Source: Salegentibacter sp. Hel_I_6
GTDB taxonomy: Bacteria; Bacteroidota; Bacteroidia; Flavobacteriales; Flavobacteriaceae
Assembly (NCBI RefSeq): GCF_000745315.1
Contig: NZ_JQNQ01000001.1
Span: forward strand, 2,852,001-2,916,000
Direction: 5' to 3'
DNA: 64,000 nt
The notes beneath the pieces were generated by a model. It was not told the origin of the DNA. It was given only the letters and a program-made list of their open reading frames with translations, and ran no database searches. Every line of letters begins with the position of its first letter. Positions within the stretch are counted from its first letter, which is position 1. A program made the position numbers and the translations under genes. Of the stretch, positions 17,040 to 26,461 are shown piece after piece.

Positions 17040-18196
17040 AGATTTTGTTTTTGTGCAGTTGTTTAGAACCCGGTAAAGACGGGGTTGGAGATTATATTCA
17101 GATCCTGGCAAATGAATTATTGGTACACCAGCAGGAAGTTTCAATTCTTGCAATTAATGATCCTTTTCTTTCGGTGAATGAAAAGGAAAAGACTCAACCA
17201 ATCCCTTCATTAAGACTAAGCAATAAAGAATCCTGGAGTTCAAGAATAATAAAATCAAGAAATTGGATAGATGAAATAAAACCTGACCATATAATGTGGC
17301 ATTTCGTTATTTACGGATACCACCACCGGGGTTTTAGTTTTAGGCCTCTTCATCTTATTAGTAGGCTATTGAAGAATTATTCCCAGGTAAGTATTATGTT
17401 TCATGAGTTATGGATAGGGGCTGCAAAGGAGGATAGTGTAAAAGATAAAGCAATAGGTGAAATCCATAAACTACTTATTAAGTACCTGGTTTGGGATTTA
17501 AAACCAGTAAAGGTATTTACCAGTAATTCCACCTACGTGCGTTTATTGAATAAGGAAGAAATTGATAGTTTCTTATTACCAATTTTTAGCAATATTCCAT
17601 ATATCCCTGGCGCGGAGATATTATTTAAAGATCTACTAAATGCCAAAGGTGTAATAAATAGCGGTGAAACTTTAAAGCTAGGAATCTTTGGTACCATTCC
17701 CTTTATATGGCAAAAGGAAAAGTTTATAGCAAAGTTGAGAAAAAGCAAATCTTCAGTTATTTTATTCATTGCCGGAAGGTCAAATCAGTGTACAGCAGCT
17801 ACGCTTAAGAAGGAGCTAAAAAAGGAAATACCTTCTTTGAATATTGTAATAATTGAAGAACAACCGGTTGCCATCATCTCTGGCTTTCTACAATATATAG
17901 ATTTGGGTATAACCTTAACCGCACCCCAACTTTTAGAAAAAAGTGGAGTTTACGCTGCTTATATGGAACATGGATTGCCAATGCTTCTTGCCGGGCTCGA
18001 TAAGAATTTTAATTGTGAGGAAAACGATTTGGTTGATAAGAATCAACATTCAAGATGGGAATTAGATGGTTTTCCTGATAAGGGAGAAATCGAGAAATCT
18101 ACACCGAAAAATATAAAGGAAAAAATTACACGTAATATTCTAGAATTGATAGAAAAAGCTGAAAACAAAGTTTCTATCCCTTTGGTAAAAATGTAA
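17036..18196 (+). CDS. Putative GT-B glycosyltransferase
   Basis: 386 residues. The N-terminus MKILFLCSCLEPGKDGVGDY is the glycine-containing acceptor loop of GT4-like enzymes, and KLGIFGTIPFIW starts a second Rossmann-like domain near residue 218. The usual C-terminal E-x7-E motif is weak, reduced to the AAYMEHGLPMLLAG region, so it is a divergent member. It overlaps the exostosin gene by 4 bases and precedes the next gene by 4, within a close translational unit. Confidence 0.7.
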   Translation: MKILFLCSCLEPGKDGVGDYIQILANELLVHQQEVSILAINDPFLSVNEKEKTQPIPSLRLSNKESWSSRIIKSRNWIDEIKPDHIMWHFVIYGYHHRGFSFRPLHLISRLLKNYSQVSIMFHELWIGAAKEDSVKDKAIGEIHKLLIKYLVWDLKPVKVFTSNSTYVRLLNKEEIDSFLLPIFSNIPYIPGAEILFKDLLNAKGVINSGETLKLGIFGTIPFIWQKEKFIAKLRKSKSSVILFIAGRSNQCTAATLKKELKKEIPSLNIVIIEEQPVAIISGFLQYIDLGITLTAPQLLEKSGVYAAYMEHGLPMLLAGLDKNFNCEENDLVDKNQHSRWELDGFPDKGEIEKSTPKNIKEKITRNILELIEKAENKVSIPLVKM

Positions 18197-18200
18197 AACG

Positions 18201-19226
18201 ATGAAAAAATTGACAGTAGCTATTTGCATTCCCACGTATAACCAGGCAGAGTATTTACAAAAAAGTATCCAGTCTGCTTTAGACCAAACATACCCGGAAA
18301 TCTCAGTCTATATCTGTGACGATAGGAGTACAGACGACACCAAATTAATTTGCGAGAAATTTAGTACGGAATATGCTAATTTTCATTATCAACAAAATGA
18401 TGAAAATCTAGGGATTGCTAAAAATGTAAACAAGCTTTTGAGATGGCCCAAAACAGATTTTATCGTTCGCGTAGATTCCGATGATCTCCTACATCCAGAT
18501 TATGTAAAAACCCTTGTTTCATTATTTGAGAAATACCCCGAGGCAGGTGTTGGACATGTTAATGTTCAGCAAATAGACGAGCAAGATAATTTTACTAGAA
18601 AACGATTACTCGCTCGTAATAAAGAATTTTATGCTGCTGAAAGATCATTAAGGGAAAGCATTTACGGTTATAAAGTGGCTGCCAACATTTGTATGTTTAA
18701 GAGAAGTGTTTTAGAAGAACTAAACTTTACCAACGGTCGTCCGGAATATACAGAGGATTATGATTTGTGGGTTCGAATTGCGGATGCCAATTGGGGTAAT
18801 GTATTTTCATCAAAAATCCTGGCCTATTATCGTGTATGGGTAGATAAGAATAATTACAGGATCTCTTTGCATCGCAAAGAAGCTGAACTTATAGGTTATC
18901 AAAGGCTATTTGATGAATGTATAGAACCCGCTTACAAAAGAAGAAAATGGTCCAAGAATATTATTGAAACACAACGAGAAAAATTTGCCCTTGAACATGC
19001 AGTGGCATTAAAAAACAACTATTTCACCAAACCTGAGAAGGAGATTATTACCCAGAGAGTATTAAATATCTACGATAGTAAAAAGGTAAGATCCCGTATT
19101 GCCAGTTATTTAAATCCAGGCTCTTTGGGAGCAAAATATTATTCATATAAAAGAAAACTGATTGTAAAAATCAAGGATTTGATAAAAAGCACGCAATTCT
19201 TATTGCGTAAATCAAAAGCGGCCTAA
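18201..19226 (+). CDS. Family 2 glycosyltransferase
   Basis: 341 residues. GT-A fold with AICIPTYNQAEYLQKSIQSA at the N-terminus, CDDRSTDDT for the nucleotide, RVDSDDLLHPDY as the DXD-containing metal site, and the EDYDLWVRIAD segment as the probable catalytic-base region. The C-terminal 100 residues are basic and helical and may contact the membrane. Donor unknown. Confidence 0.9.
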   Translation: MKKLTVAICIPTYNQAEYLQKSIQSALDQTYPEISVYICDDRSTDDTKLICEKFSTEYANFHYQQNDENLGIAKNVNKLLRWPKTDFIVRVDSDDLLHPDYVKTLVSLFEKYPEAGVGHVNVQQIDEQDNFTRKRLLARNKEFYAAERSLRESIYGYKVAANICMFKRSVLEELNFTNGRPEYTEDYDLWVRIADANWGNVFSSKILAYYRVWVDKNNYRISLHRKEAELIGYQRLFDECIEPAYKRRKWSKNIIETQREKFALEHAVALKNNYFTKPEKEIITQRVLNIYDSKKVRSRIASYLNPGSLGAKYYSYKRKLIVKIKDLIKSTQFLLRKSKAA

Positions 19227-19317
19227 TAGAGAAGCCTGTTTATTATCTAAAGATCAAAATCTGAAAGCAGATTCTTATCTGCCTTTGCGGAATCACTTAT
19301 TTGAAAACCATTTCATT

Positions 19318-20574
19318 ATGAAAGTAGTAGTATCCCATCCAAATAGTAATCAGTTTAATCGTTCTGCCTTACAGGGGTTTTTAGAAAAAGATATGCTTTC
19401 TGAATTTCATACTGGAATAGCATTATTTCCAAATGGCTTATTGGATCGACTGGCTTCGTTACCAACTTTTTCTGAAATAAGACGAAGAAGCTTTTCTCCC
19501 GATTTGAAAAATTATACTCACTATTGGCCGGTATTAGAAACAGGGAGGCTTATAGCTGGAAAAATTGGTGCAACTTTTCTCACAAGGCACGAAAAGGGTG
19601 TTTTTTGTATTGATTCGGTGTATAATAATCTGGACCAAAAGACTAGTTTACGGTTAAAAGACGCAAAGAAAAGAGGAACAAACGGTGTCTATGCTTATGA
19701 AGATGGTGCCTTAAAAACTTTTCGAGAGGCCAAAATTTTGGGTTTAAACTGCTTTTATGATTTACCTATTGGCTACTGGCGCACCGCAAGGGAATTGCTG
19801 GAAAAAGAAAAAGACAGGTGGCCCGAATGGACTGCCACCCTAACAGGACTTAAAGATTCAGAAGAAAAACTGCTTCGCAAGGATGAGGAATTAGCCCTTG
19901 CTGATAGAATTTTTGTGGCCAGTAGTTTTACTGCGAGTACTCTTAAGAATTACCCTGGAAATTTAGCTCCAATAGAAATAATACCGTACGGATTTCCATC
20001 ACCAATTAGCACGAGGAAATATGAAGGAGGCAATAGTATAAAACCCCTTAAATTACTATTTGTAGGTGGTCTTTCACAACGTAAGGGGATTGCAGATGTA
20101 TTTGCAGTTGTAGATAAATTGCAAACACACGTAACATTAACGGTGGTAGGCTATAAAGCTTCGGATAATTGCCGGGTACTGGATGAAAATCTTTCCAGAC
20201 ATAGATGGATTCCCAGTTTACCACATTCAGAAATATTAGAACTAATGAGAAATCACGATGTATTATTATTTCCTTCCCTGTTTGAGGGGTTTGGAATGGT
20301 TATAACCGAAGCTATGTCTCAAGGTACACCGGTGATTACGACAGAAAGGACTGCCGGACCAGATTTGATTATTCATAATGAGAATGGTTGGCTTATAGAA
20401 GCTGGTTCTACCATCGCCCTAGAGGAATGTTTAGATTATTTACTGCAAAACCCGCAAATTATATCTAAAGTAGGGAAAGCTGCCAGGGAAACTGCAAAAC
20501 AACGCCCTTGGAAAGTATATGGGGAAGAGTTAGCAACTGCTATAAGCGAACATGTAGGAAAAATAAATTCTTAG
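19318..20574 (+). CDS. Family 4-like glycosyltransferase
   Basis: 418 residues from the ATG at 19318; the frame is open from a TTG at 19285, but the ATG gives a normal start (MKVVVSHPNSNQFNRSALQG). The C-terminal GT-B domain has KLLFVGGLSQRKGIADVF and LFPSLFEGFGMVITEAMSQG, the classic GT4 E-x7-E pattern. Retaining transfer of a sugar to the repeat unit is expected. Confidence 0.88.
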   Translation: MKVVVSHPNSNQFNRSALQGFLEKDMLSEFHTGIALFPNGLLDRLASLPTFSEIRRRSFSPDLKNYTHYWPVLETGRLIAGKIGATFLTRHEKGVFCIDSVYNNLDQKTSLRLKDAKKRGTNGVYAYEDGALKTFREAKILGLNCFYDLPIGYWRTARELLEKEKDRWPEWTATLTGLKDSEEKLLRKDEELALADRIFVASSFTASTLKNYPGNLAPIEIIPYGFPSPISTRKYEGGNSIKPLKLLFVGGLSQRKGIADVFAVVDKLQTHVTLTVVGYKASDNCRVLDENLSRHRWIPSLPHSEILELMRNHDVLLFPSLFEGFGMVITEAMSQGTPVITTERTAGPDLIIHNENGWLIEAGSTIALEECLDYLLQNPQIISKVGKAARETAKQRPWKVYGEELATAISEHVGKINS

Positions 20575-20591
20575 AAATTGGAAATTTAAAG

Positions 20592-21917
20592 ATGAGGATC
20601 ATTCTAAACAGGCTTGTAGATGAAAATGACCCATACCGGTTGATTAAACTGGGTATTTGGGGGTGTTTTTTTCTCCTTCTATTTGAAGGTGCCCTGCGTA
20701 AATGGTTTTTACCGGGTCTTGCAGCCCCACTTTTAATTGTTAGGGATCCTGTAGCTATTTTTCTTCTTTTTCATGCCTGGAGAAGAAATCTTCTTCCCCC
20801 TTCAATTTATTTAGTGGGCATGTTAGGAATAGGGACGCTGGCATTAATTACGACCCTAATTTTTGGGCATGGCAATCTTGCTATTGGAATTTTTGGAGCA
20901 AGAATTCTTATGCTTCAATTTCCTGTGATCTTCGTCATAGGTAAAGTTTTTTCCCGGGAGGATGTGATTAAGGTTGGAAAGATTATGTTATGGATAGCTA
21001 TACCCATGATCATATTAATATCGCTTCAGTTTTACAGTCCCCAATCGGCCTGGGTTAATCGTGGAGTTGGAGGGGATATGGAAGGATCCGGATTTAGTGG
21101 CGCAATGGGATATTTTAGGCCCTCAGGTACCTTCTCATTTACCACAGGTAATACTATGTTCTTTAGCCTCCTTACCTGTTTTGTGTTCTATTTTTGGATA
21201 GGAGGAATAAAAGTCAATCGCTTATTACTTATTGCTGCAACTATTGCTTTGTTTATAGCTATCCCACTTTCTATTAGTAGATCATTGTTATTTCAGGTTA
21301 TCATAGGAGTAGCATTTGCAGTCCTTGCCAGTATTAGAAATCCCAAATATGCTGGCCGTTTCATTGGAGCGGGCATTGCAGGCTTTATTATTTTAGGACT
21401 TTTAAATAATGTGGAAATTTTTCAAACAAGTACCGAAGTATTTACCAGTCGGTTTGAAACAGCAAGCAAAGTAGAAGGTGGCTTGCAAGGTACCCTGGTA
21501 GACAGGTATTTTGGAAATTTAATTTCTGCGGTTAGTGGTTCTTCCGCAGAGCGAATTCCATTTTGGGGATACGGAATTGGGTTAGGTACAAATGTGGCTA
21601 GTTTCCTGCTAACTGGAGGTAGGAATTTCCTAGTAGCAGAAGATGAATGGTTAAGACTGATGGGCGAGATGGGATTTCTAATGGGATTTGGAGTTATTTT
21701 AATTCGTTTAGGAATTTGTTTGCAGATGGCCTTGGCTAGTTATCAGAGCCTAAAAACTGGTGATTTTTTACCCTGGATGCTATTGAGTTTCTGCCTTTTA
21801 ATAGTTCCCCAGGGGCAATGGGCTCAACCTACAGCTTTAGGATTTGCAATATTAATAGGTGGATTATTGCTCGCTTCATTAAACCATGAAGATGAAAAAG
21901 CTACGCCACATTCTTAG
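20592..21917 (+). CDS. wzy: O-antigen/exopolysaccharide polymerase (Wzy-like)
   Basis: 441 residues from the ATG at 20592, which begins 17 bases after the preceding stop (the open frame extends further up inside the neighbour, but without support). It has about 11-12 hydrophobic segments and a large loop between them near residues 280-340, as in the O-antigen ligase/polymerase superfamily. It is the only polymerase-like protein of the locus and pairs logically with the Wzx-like flippase. Sequence conservation in Wzy is low, so the call depends on topology and context. Confidence 0.78.
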   Translation: MRIILNRLVDENDPYRLIKLGIWGCFFLLLFEGALRKWFLPGLAAPLLIVRDPVAIFLLFHAWRRNLLPPSIYLVGMLGIGTLALITTLIFGHGNLAIGIFGARILMLQFPVIFVIGKVFSREDVIKVGKIMLWIAIPMIILISLQFYSPQSAWVNRGVGGDMEGSGFSGAMGYFRPSGTFSFTTGNTMFFSLLTCFVFYFWIGGIKVNRLLLIAATIALFIAIPLSISRSLLFQVIIGVAFAVLASIRNPKYAGRFIGAGIAGFIILGLLNNVEIFQTSTEVFTSRFETASKVEGGLQGTLVDRYFGNLISAVSGSSAERIPFWGYGIGLGTNVASFLLTGGRNFLVAEDEWLRLMGEMGFLMGFGVILIRLGICLQMALASYQSLKTGDFLPWMLLSFCLLIVPQGQWAQPTALGFAILIGGLLLASLNHEDEKATPHS

Positions 21918-21934
21918 ATCAATATTTAGTTAGG

Positions 21935-23131
21935 ATGAACATTGTCTTTTTCTCACATCCCAGTTTTATCGCCCATAAAAGTATGCCGAGATTTACTCGC
22001 TTACTGGATGAAGGAATGCGGGAGCGGGGACATACCACCAGGGTATGGTCACCCCAAGGGCGATTTTATAAACTGCCTATGATTGAAAAATTTAAAAAAT
22101 GGCTTGGTTATTTAGATCAATATTTATTGTTCCCAGTGGAAGTATATTTCAAAGTAAAAAAGGAGAATTCGGATACCCTTTTTGTATTTACAGATCAAGC
22201 ACTGGGACCTTGGGTGCCTTTGGTGTCCGAAAGGCCACATGCTATTCATTGTCATGATTTCCTGGCCCAGCGAGCTGCGCTGAATGAAATTTCTGAAAAT
22301 AATACTGGTTGGACCGGCAAGAAATATCAGGCTATGATTCGTAGAGGCTATTCCAGGGGCAGAAATTACATCTCTGTATCTAAAAATACCAAACGAGATC
22401 TTCACAGGTTTACCTCTTCCTCTGGCGGAGTATCTGAAGTAGTCTATAACGGGCTCAATAATAACTTCAAACCAATGAATGTTTGTAATGTGCGAATTGA
22501 TTTAAAGGAAGAAACTGGAATTGATGTGTTCCATGGTTATATACTTCACGTCGGAGGCAACCAGTGGTATAAGAACAGGATGGGAGTCATTGCGATTTAT
22601 AATGCATGGCGAATAAAGTTCAAAAAAGACCTACCCCTCCTGCTTGTTGGAGAAAAACCAGATGAACTTATTAAGAATGAATGGCAAACTTCTTCATTTA
22701 AAAAAGATATCCATATGCTGGATTCTTTTTCAGACGAATGGGTTAAAAAAGTTTACGCAGGTGCTTCAGTTTTTCTTTTCCCATCGTTGGCCGAAGGATT
22801 TGGTTGGCCAATAGCGGAAGCAATGGCTTCGGGATGCCCGGTAATCACTACGAAGGAGGCACCAATGACTGAGGTTGCAAAGAAAGCGGCCTATTATATT
22901 CCCAGAAAACCTTCTAATTCATCGGAAGTTATGAAATGGAGTGAAAATGCTGCCGAGGTTTTGCAAAAAGTAATAAGTGCCTCTAGTTCTGAACTCGAAA
23001 TAATAAAAGAAAGTGGGATTCAAAACGCAAAGAGATTCAATGCTAAAGATGCGCTTGATAAGATAGAAAAGATTTACCTGGATATTCTAAAATCTGAAAA
23101 TACTGATGAGGCTTTTACACGCAATAGATAA
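21935..23131 (+). CDS. Family 4 glycosyltransferase
   Basis: 398 residues. It has the GT4 C-terminal domain with GYILHVGGNQWYKNRMGVI, VFLFPSLAEGFGWPIAEAMA (E-x7-E) and GCPVITTKEAPMTEV. The N-terminal domain includes RPHAIHCHDFLAQRAAL. Its 3' end overlaps the next glycosyltransferase gene by 26 bases. Confidence 0.9.
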   Translation: MNIVFFSHPSFIAHKSMPRFTRLLDEGMRERGHTTRVWSPQGRFYKLPMIEKFKKWLGYLDQYLLFPVEVYFKVKKENSDTLFVFTDQALGPWVPLVSERPHAIHCHDFLAQRAALNEISENNTGWTGKKYQAMIRRGYSRGRNYISVSKNTKRDLHRFTSSSGGVSEVVYNGLNNNFKPMNVCNVRIDLKEETGIDVFHGYILHVGGNQWYKNRMGVIAIYNAWRIKFKKDLPLLLVGEKPDELIKNEWQTSSFKKDIHMLDSFSDEWVKKVYAGASVFLFPSLAEGFGWPIAEAMASGCPVITTKEAPMTEVAKKAAYYIPRKPSNSSEVMKWSENAAEVLQKVISASSSELEIIKESGIQNAKRFNAKDALDKIEKIYLDILKSENTDEAFTRNR

Positions 23132-24347
23132 GATGAATCCTGAACGCGGTGGTGTTTGCCAGGCAGTGCGAACCATTATTTCGGGGCTTTCAAAATATGG
23201 GGTGACCAGTGAAGTGGTTTGCGTTGATTCACCCGAAGAAGATTTTATAATAAAAAGTGATTTTAAAATTCATGCACTTGGCCCTTCAGATAAATACTGG
23301 TCTTATAGCTCTAAGCTTATACCCTGGCTAAGAAACAATTTCTTTGAGTATGATGCTATCATTGTCCATGGGCTTTGGCAGTATCCTTCCTATGCTTTTG
23401 AGAAGATCAGGAAAGAATTAGAGGAAAGTGATGATTTCAAAGAAAACCTACCGAAAATTCATGTTATGCCTCATGGTATGTTAGACCCCTATTTTCAAAC
23501 TGCACCGGATCGAAAATTAAAGGCAATCAGGAATAAATTATACTGGGAATTAATCGAAAGAAAGCTTATCAACAATGCAGATGCCATACTTTTTACTTGT
23601 GAAACAGAATGTTTATTGGCGCGTGTCCCTTTCAAACCATACCATCCAAAAGAGGAAATTGTGGTGGGTTTGGGAGTAGAAGCTCCGCCTGAGTTTATCC
23701 CTGAGATGAAAATTTCCTTTAAAGAACAATGTAATGGAATTACGAATTATGAATATATACTCTTTCTAAGCAGAATCCATGAGAAAAAGGGGGTAGATAT
23801 TCTGGTGGAAGCTTATGCAGATTTACTGAATAATTGGGAAAAGGCTAAAAATTCAGCTACGGAAATTCCAAAATTAGTCATAGCCGGACCCGGATTGGAA
23901 TCTGAGTATGGTAAAAAAGTTCAAAATATTATTAATAAAAATCCTTCTTTAAAAGAAAATGTTTTTTTACCAGGTATGCTTTCCGGAGATGCTAAATGGG
24001 GTGCCTTTTATGGCTGTCAGGCCTTTATTTTACCTAGTCATCAGGAAAATTTTGGAATTGCAATCGTTGAAGCTATGGCTTGTGGGAAACCGGTATTAAT
24101 TACAAATAAAGTTAATATTTGGCGAGAAATTTTAAATTCTGATTCAGGGTTTGTTGAAGATGATAACTTAATTGGGACTTCAAATCTTCTTGGAAATTGG
24201 TGGGTTTTGGATAAGGAAAAAAAAGATGAAATGGCTAAAAAAGCAAAAATAAGCTTTCAGGAAAAATTTGAGATTCATAAAGCTTCCAGGCATTTGTTGG
24301 AAGTCGTAAGTAGAGCTTCTGCTAAAATACAAGGTGTAGATTTCTAG
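23106..24347 (+). CDS. Family 4 glycosyltransferase
   Basis: 413 residues. The start MRLLHAIDKMNPERGGVCQA has the GG acceptor loop. VHGLWQYPSYAF and HVMPHGMLDPYF are characteristic of GT4 enzymes in colanic-type loci, and the C-terminal domain contains LFLSRIHEKKGVDILVEAYA and ILPSHQENFGIAIVEAMACG. The start lies within the end of the preceding gene. The acetyltransferase gene follows after 4 bases. Confidence 0.92.
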   Translation: MRLLHAIDKMNPERGGVCQAVRTIISGLSKYGVTSEVVCVDSPEEDFIIKSDFKIHALGPSDKYWSYSSKLIPWLRNNFFEYDAIIVHGLWQYPSYAFEKIRKELEESDDFKENLPKIHVMPHGMLDPYFQTAPDRKLKAIRNKLYWELIERKLINNADAILFTCETECLLARVPFKPYHPKEEIVVGLGVEAPPEFIPEMKISFKEQCNGITNYEYILFLSRIHEKKGVDILVEAYADLLNNWEKAKNSATEIPKLVIAGPGLESEYGKKVQNIINKNPSLKENVFLPGMLSGDAKWGAFYGCQAFILPSHQENFGIAIVEAMACGKPVLITNKVNIWREILNSDSGFVEDDNLIGTSNLLGNWWVLDKEKKDEMAKKAKISFQEKFEIHKASRHLLEVVSRASAKIQGVDF

Positions 24348-24351
24348 ATTA

Positions 24352-24951
24352 ATGGCTATGGATGCAAAAACTATTTCAAAAGTAAAGCTAAACGAGTTTG
24401 ACGCTTCAATAGGACTGAACAGAGGCGCAAGCAGGATAAAAGAGATGACCTGGTATTTATTTAAGATGTTTTTTTTCTTAACTGCTTTTCCTTTTCCAAG
24501 TTCTATAAAAGTTTCTTTATTAAGATTGTTCGGCGCAAAGGTGGGAAAGAATGTAATTCTTAAGCCAAGGGTGAATATCCATTTTCCGTGGAAACTGGAG
24601 ATTGGAAACAACGTGTGGATTGGGGAAGAAGTGTTCATCTTGAATTTTGAGAAAGTCCACATCGGTGATAATGTATGTATTTCCCAAAGGGCTTTTCTAT
24701 GTGGAGGCAATCATGACTATCGTAAACCATCCATGCCATTTAGAAATGGCCCAATAAACCTTGCAGATGGTTGTTGGATTGGAGCCTGTTGTTTTATAGG
24801 GCCAAATGTTAGCATTGGAATTGATAGCGTAATTACCGTCGGTTCAGTGATAACATCAGATGTGAAGAATAACCTTATATGCAAAAGAACCGGGAGTGAT
24901 TTTGAAAAAGAAAGATGGAAAAATACAGAAGAGGTCGTAAACCTATGGTAA
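24352..24951 (+). CDS. WcaF-like sugar O-acetyltransferase
   Basis: 199 residues. Hexapeptide left-handed helix repeats run from about residue 62 (GAKVGKNVILKPRVNIHFPW, IGNNVWIGEEVFI, IGDNVCISQRAFLCGGNHDY, LADGCWIGACCFIGPNVSIG). The GGNHDY histidine is the catalytic residue of the WcaF/NodL type. It probably adds acetyl groups to a sugar of the repeat unit. It follows a glycosyltransferase gene by 4 bases and precedes the UDP-glucuronate decarboxylase gene by 31. Confidence 0.88.
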   Translation: MAMDAKTISKVKLNEFDASIGLNRGASRIKEMTWYLFKMFFFLTAFPFPSSIKVSLLRLFGAKVGKNVILKPRVNIHFPWKLEIGNNVWIGEEVFILNFEKVHIGDNVCISQRAFLCGGNHDYRKPSMPFRNGPINLADGCWIGACCFIGPNVSIGIDSVITVGSVITSDVKNNLICKRTGSDFEKERWKNTEEVVNLW

Positions 24952-24982
24952 TTATTATTATTAACTACTTAAATATAAAACT

Positions 24983-25966
24983 ATGAAAAGAATTTTAGTT
25001 ACAGGAGGGGCAGGATTTATCGGGTCTCATCTATGTGAAAGACTCTTGAAAGATGGAAATGAAGTTATATGTTTAGATAACTATTTTACCGGTAGTAAGA
25101 AAAATATAATTCACTTAATGAAGAATCCTTTGTTTGAGGTTATTAGGCACGATATTACGACGCCATTTTTTATAGAGGTAGATGAAATTTATAATCTGGC
25201 ATGTCCGGCTAGTCCGGTTCATTACCAGTATAACCCTATAAAAACCACCAAAACTTCAGTAATTGGCGCTATAAATATGCTTGGCCTGGCAAAAAGGATA
25301 AAAGCAAAAATTTTACAGGCCAGTACAAGCGAAGTGTATGGCGATCCACAAATACACCCCCAACCAGAAAGTTATTGGGGAAATGTAAACCCAATTGGAC
25401 CGAGGTCTTGTTATGATGAAGGTAAACGTTGTGCTGAAACGCTGTTTATGGATTACCATCAACAAAATGATGTTTGTATAAAAATCATTAGAATCTTTAA
25501 TACTTATGGTCCCAACATGAATCCCAATGACGGTAGGGTAGTTTCCAATTTTATTATGCAAGCTTTAAATGGTGAGGACATTACTATTTTTGGGGATGGT
25601 AGTCAAACCAGATCATTTCAATATGTTGATGATTTAGTAGAGGGCATGATAAGAATGATGAATACTGAAGACGCTTTTACGGGTCCTGTTAACATTGGTA
25701 ACCAGAAGGAATATACTATGATGGAACTAGCAGAGAATATTTTAGAACTCACAGGATCTGATTCAAAATTAATTTTCAAATCACTTCCCCAGGACGATCC
25801 TCAAAGGAGACAACCAGACATTCATTTGGCTACAGCCAAACTTAAGGGTTGGAAACCAGAAATCCAGTTAAAAGAAGGTTTGTCTAAAACAATTCAATAT
25901 TTTGAATCTATATATCACGGAACTCCGCTGAAGGATAGAAATTTAACCCTTCACCTGGTAAAATAG
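24983..25966 (+). CDS. UDP-glucuronate decarboxylase (UDP-xylose synthase-like)
   Basis: 327 residues. Extended SDR with the NAD motif VTGGAGFIGSHL at residues 6-17, LDNYFTGSKKNI, and NLACPASPVHYQYNPIKT, which is the hallmark of UXS. The catalytic Tyr and Lys are in CYDEGKRCAE, and FNTYGPNMNPNDGRVVSNFI follows. It decarboxylates UDP-glucuronate to UDP-xylose through a 4-keto intermediate. This suggests xylose, or a sugar derived from it, in the polymer. UDP-glucose dehydrogenase is not in the window. A small hairpin follows the gene. Confidence 0.92.
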   Translation: MKRILVTGGAGFIGSHLCERLLKDGNEVICLDNYFTGSKKNIIHLMKNPLFEVIRHDITTPFFIEVDEIYNLACPASPVHYQYNPIKTTKTSVIGAINMLGLAKRIKAKILQASTSEVYGDPQIHPQPESYWGNVNPIGPRSCYDEGKRCAETLFMDYHQQNDVCIKIIRIFNTYGPNMNPNDGRVVSNFIMQALNGEDITIFGDGSQTRSFQYVDDLVEGMIRMMNTEDAFTGPVNIGNQKEYTMMELAENILELTGSDSKLIFKSLPQDDPQRRQPDIHLATAKLKGWKPEIQLKEGLSKTIQYFESIYHGTPLKDRNLTLHLVK

Positions 25967-25990
25967 CACTTTCTAAAAGTGTTTGTTTAA
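25967..25990 (+). terminator. Possible weak terminator after the UDP-glucuronate decarboxylase gene
   Basis: A perfect but short stem CACTTT-CTA-AAAGTG (25967-25981) followed by TTTGTTT. With the 268-base gap after it, it could separate two transcripts of the locus. The stem is A/T-rich, so the call is tentative. Confidence 0.4.
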
Positions 25991-26234
25991 TATTCAAATA
26001 GCATAAAATATTAATAATATTACCTGAAAAATAAAAAACCGCCCATCCCAAAAATTTTACTTTCTAGTATATTTTAGACATATCCCGATATCCTACCTAC
26101 GTTAAATGAGCCTTTTGTGAAGTAAGGCCCCAACTTCAATGTAGCTTCTATCCAATAGCAAAGCGCCTTTATGGCGGTTAATTTATTCTTTTAGAGATAG
26201 AAATTCACCTATATGAATGTATAAAATATAAATT

Positions 26235-26420
26235 ATGAAAACTTCATCTTTAACACTATCGTTCGCAGCATTTATGCACTTAATAGTAATTGATAGCATA
26301 TGCTTTTTTTTAAGCTCTGAAATACCAATGAATTTAAATATAATTGCAGGCTACAATATTTTATGGGTTGTACTTATTATTCTAATAGGAGCCCAGGCCT
26401 ATAACCATGAAAGGGCCTAA
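26235..26420 (+). CDS. Orphan two-helix membrane protein resembling the N-terminus of the WcaJ-like transferase
   Basis: 61 residues with two hydrophobic segments, about residues 8-27 and 35-54. Residues 10-57 (FAAFMHLIVID...NIIAGYNILWVVLIILIG...YNHER) line up with residues 12-60 of the WcaJ-like transferase encoded 870 bases downstream (FSLLAHLVIIN...AIVGFNLAWILSALCLN...VERKER). The match covers only the first membrane helices of that enzyme. It is either a remnant of a duplicated transferase gene or a small stand-alone protein derived from one; a clean ATG and stop favour translation. It lies in a gap of 268 bases after the decarboxylase gene and 41 bases before a GT2 gene. Confidence 0.55.
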   Translation: MKTSSLTLSFAAFMHLIVIDSICFFLSSEIPMNLNIIAGYNILWVVLIILIGAQAYNHERA

Positions 26421-26461
26421 TTCTTTTCACTTCTTTTATTTAATTAAATAATTTTTCAAAT

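Noticed and set aside
24180..24710. Minus-strand frame of 176 residues
   Set aside because: It spans the end of a GT4 gene and the start of the acetyltransferase gene, both well supported on the plus strand, and its composition is unnatural.
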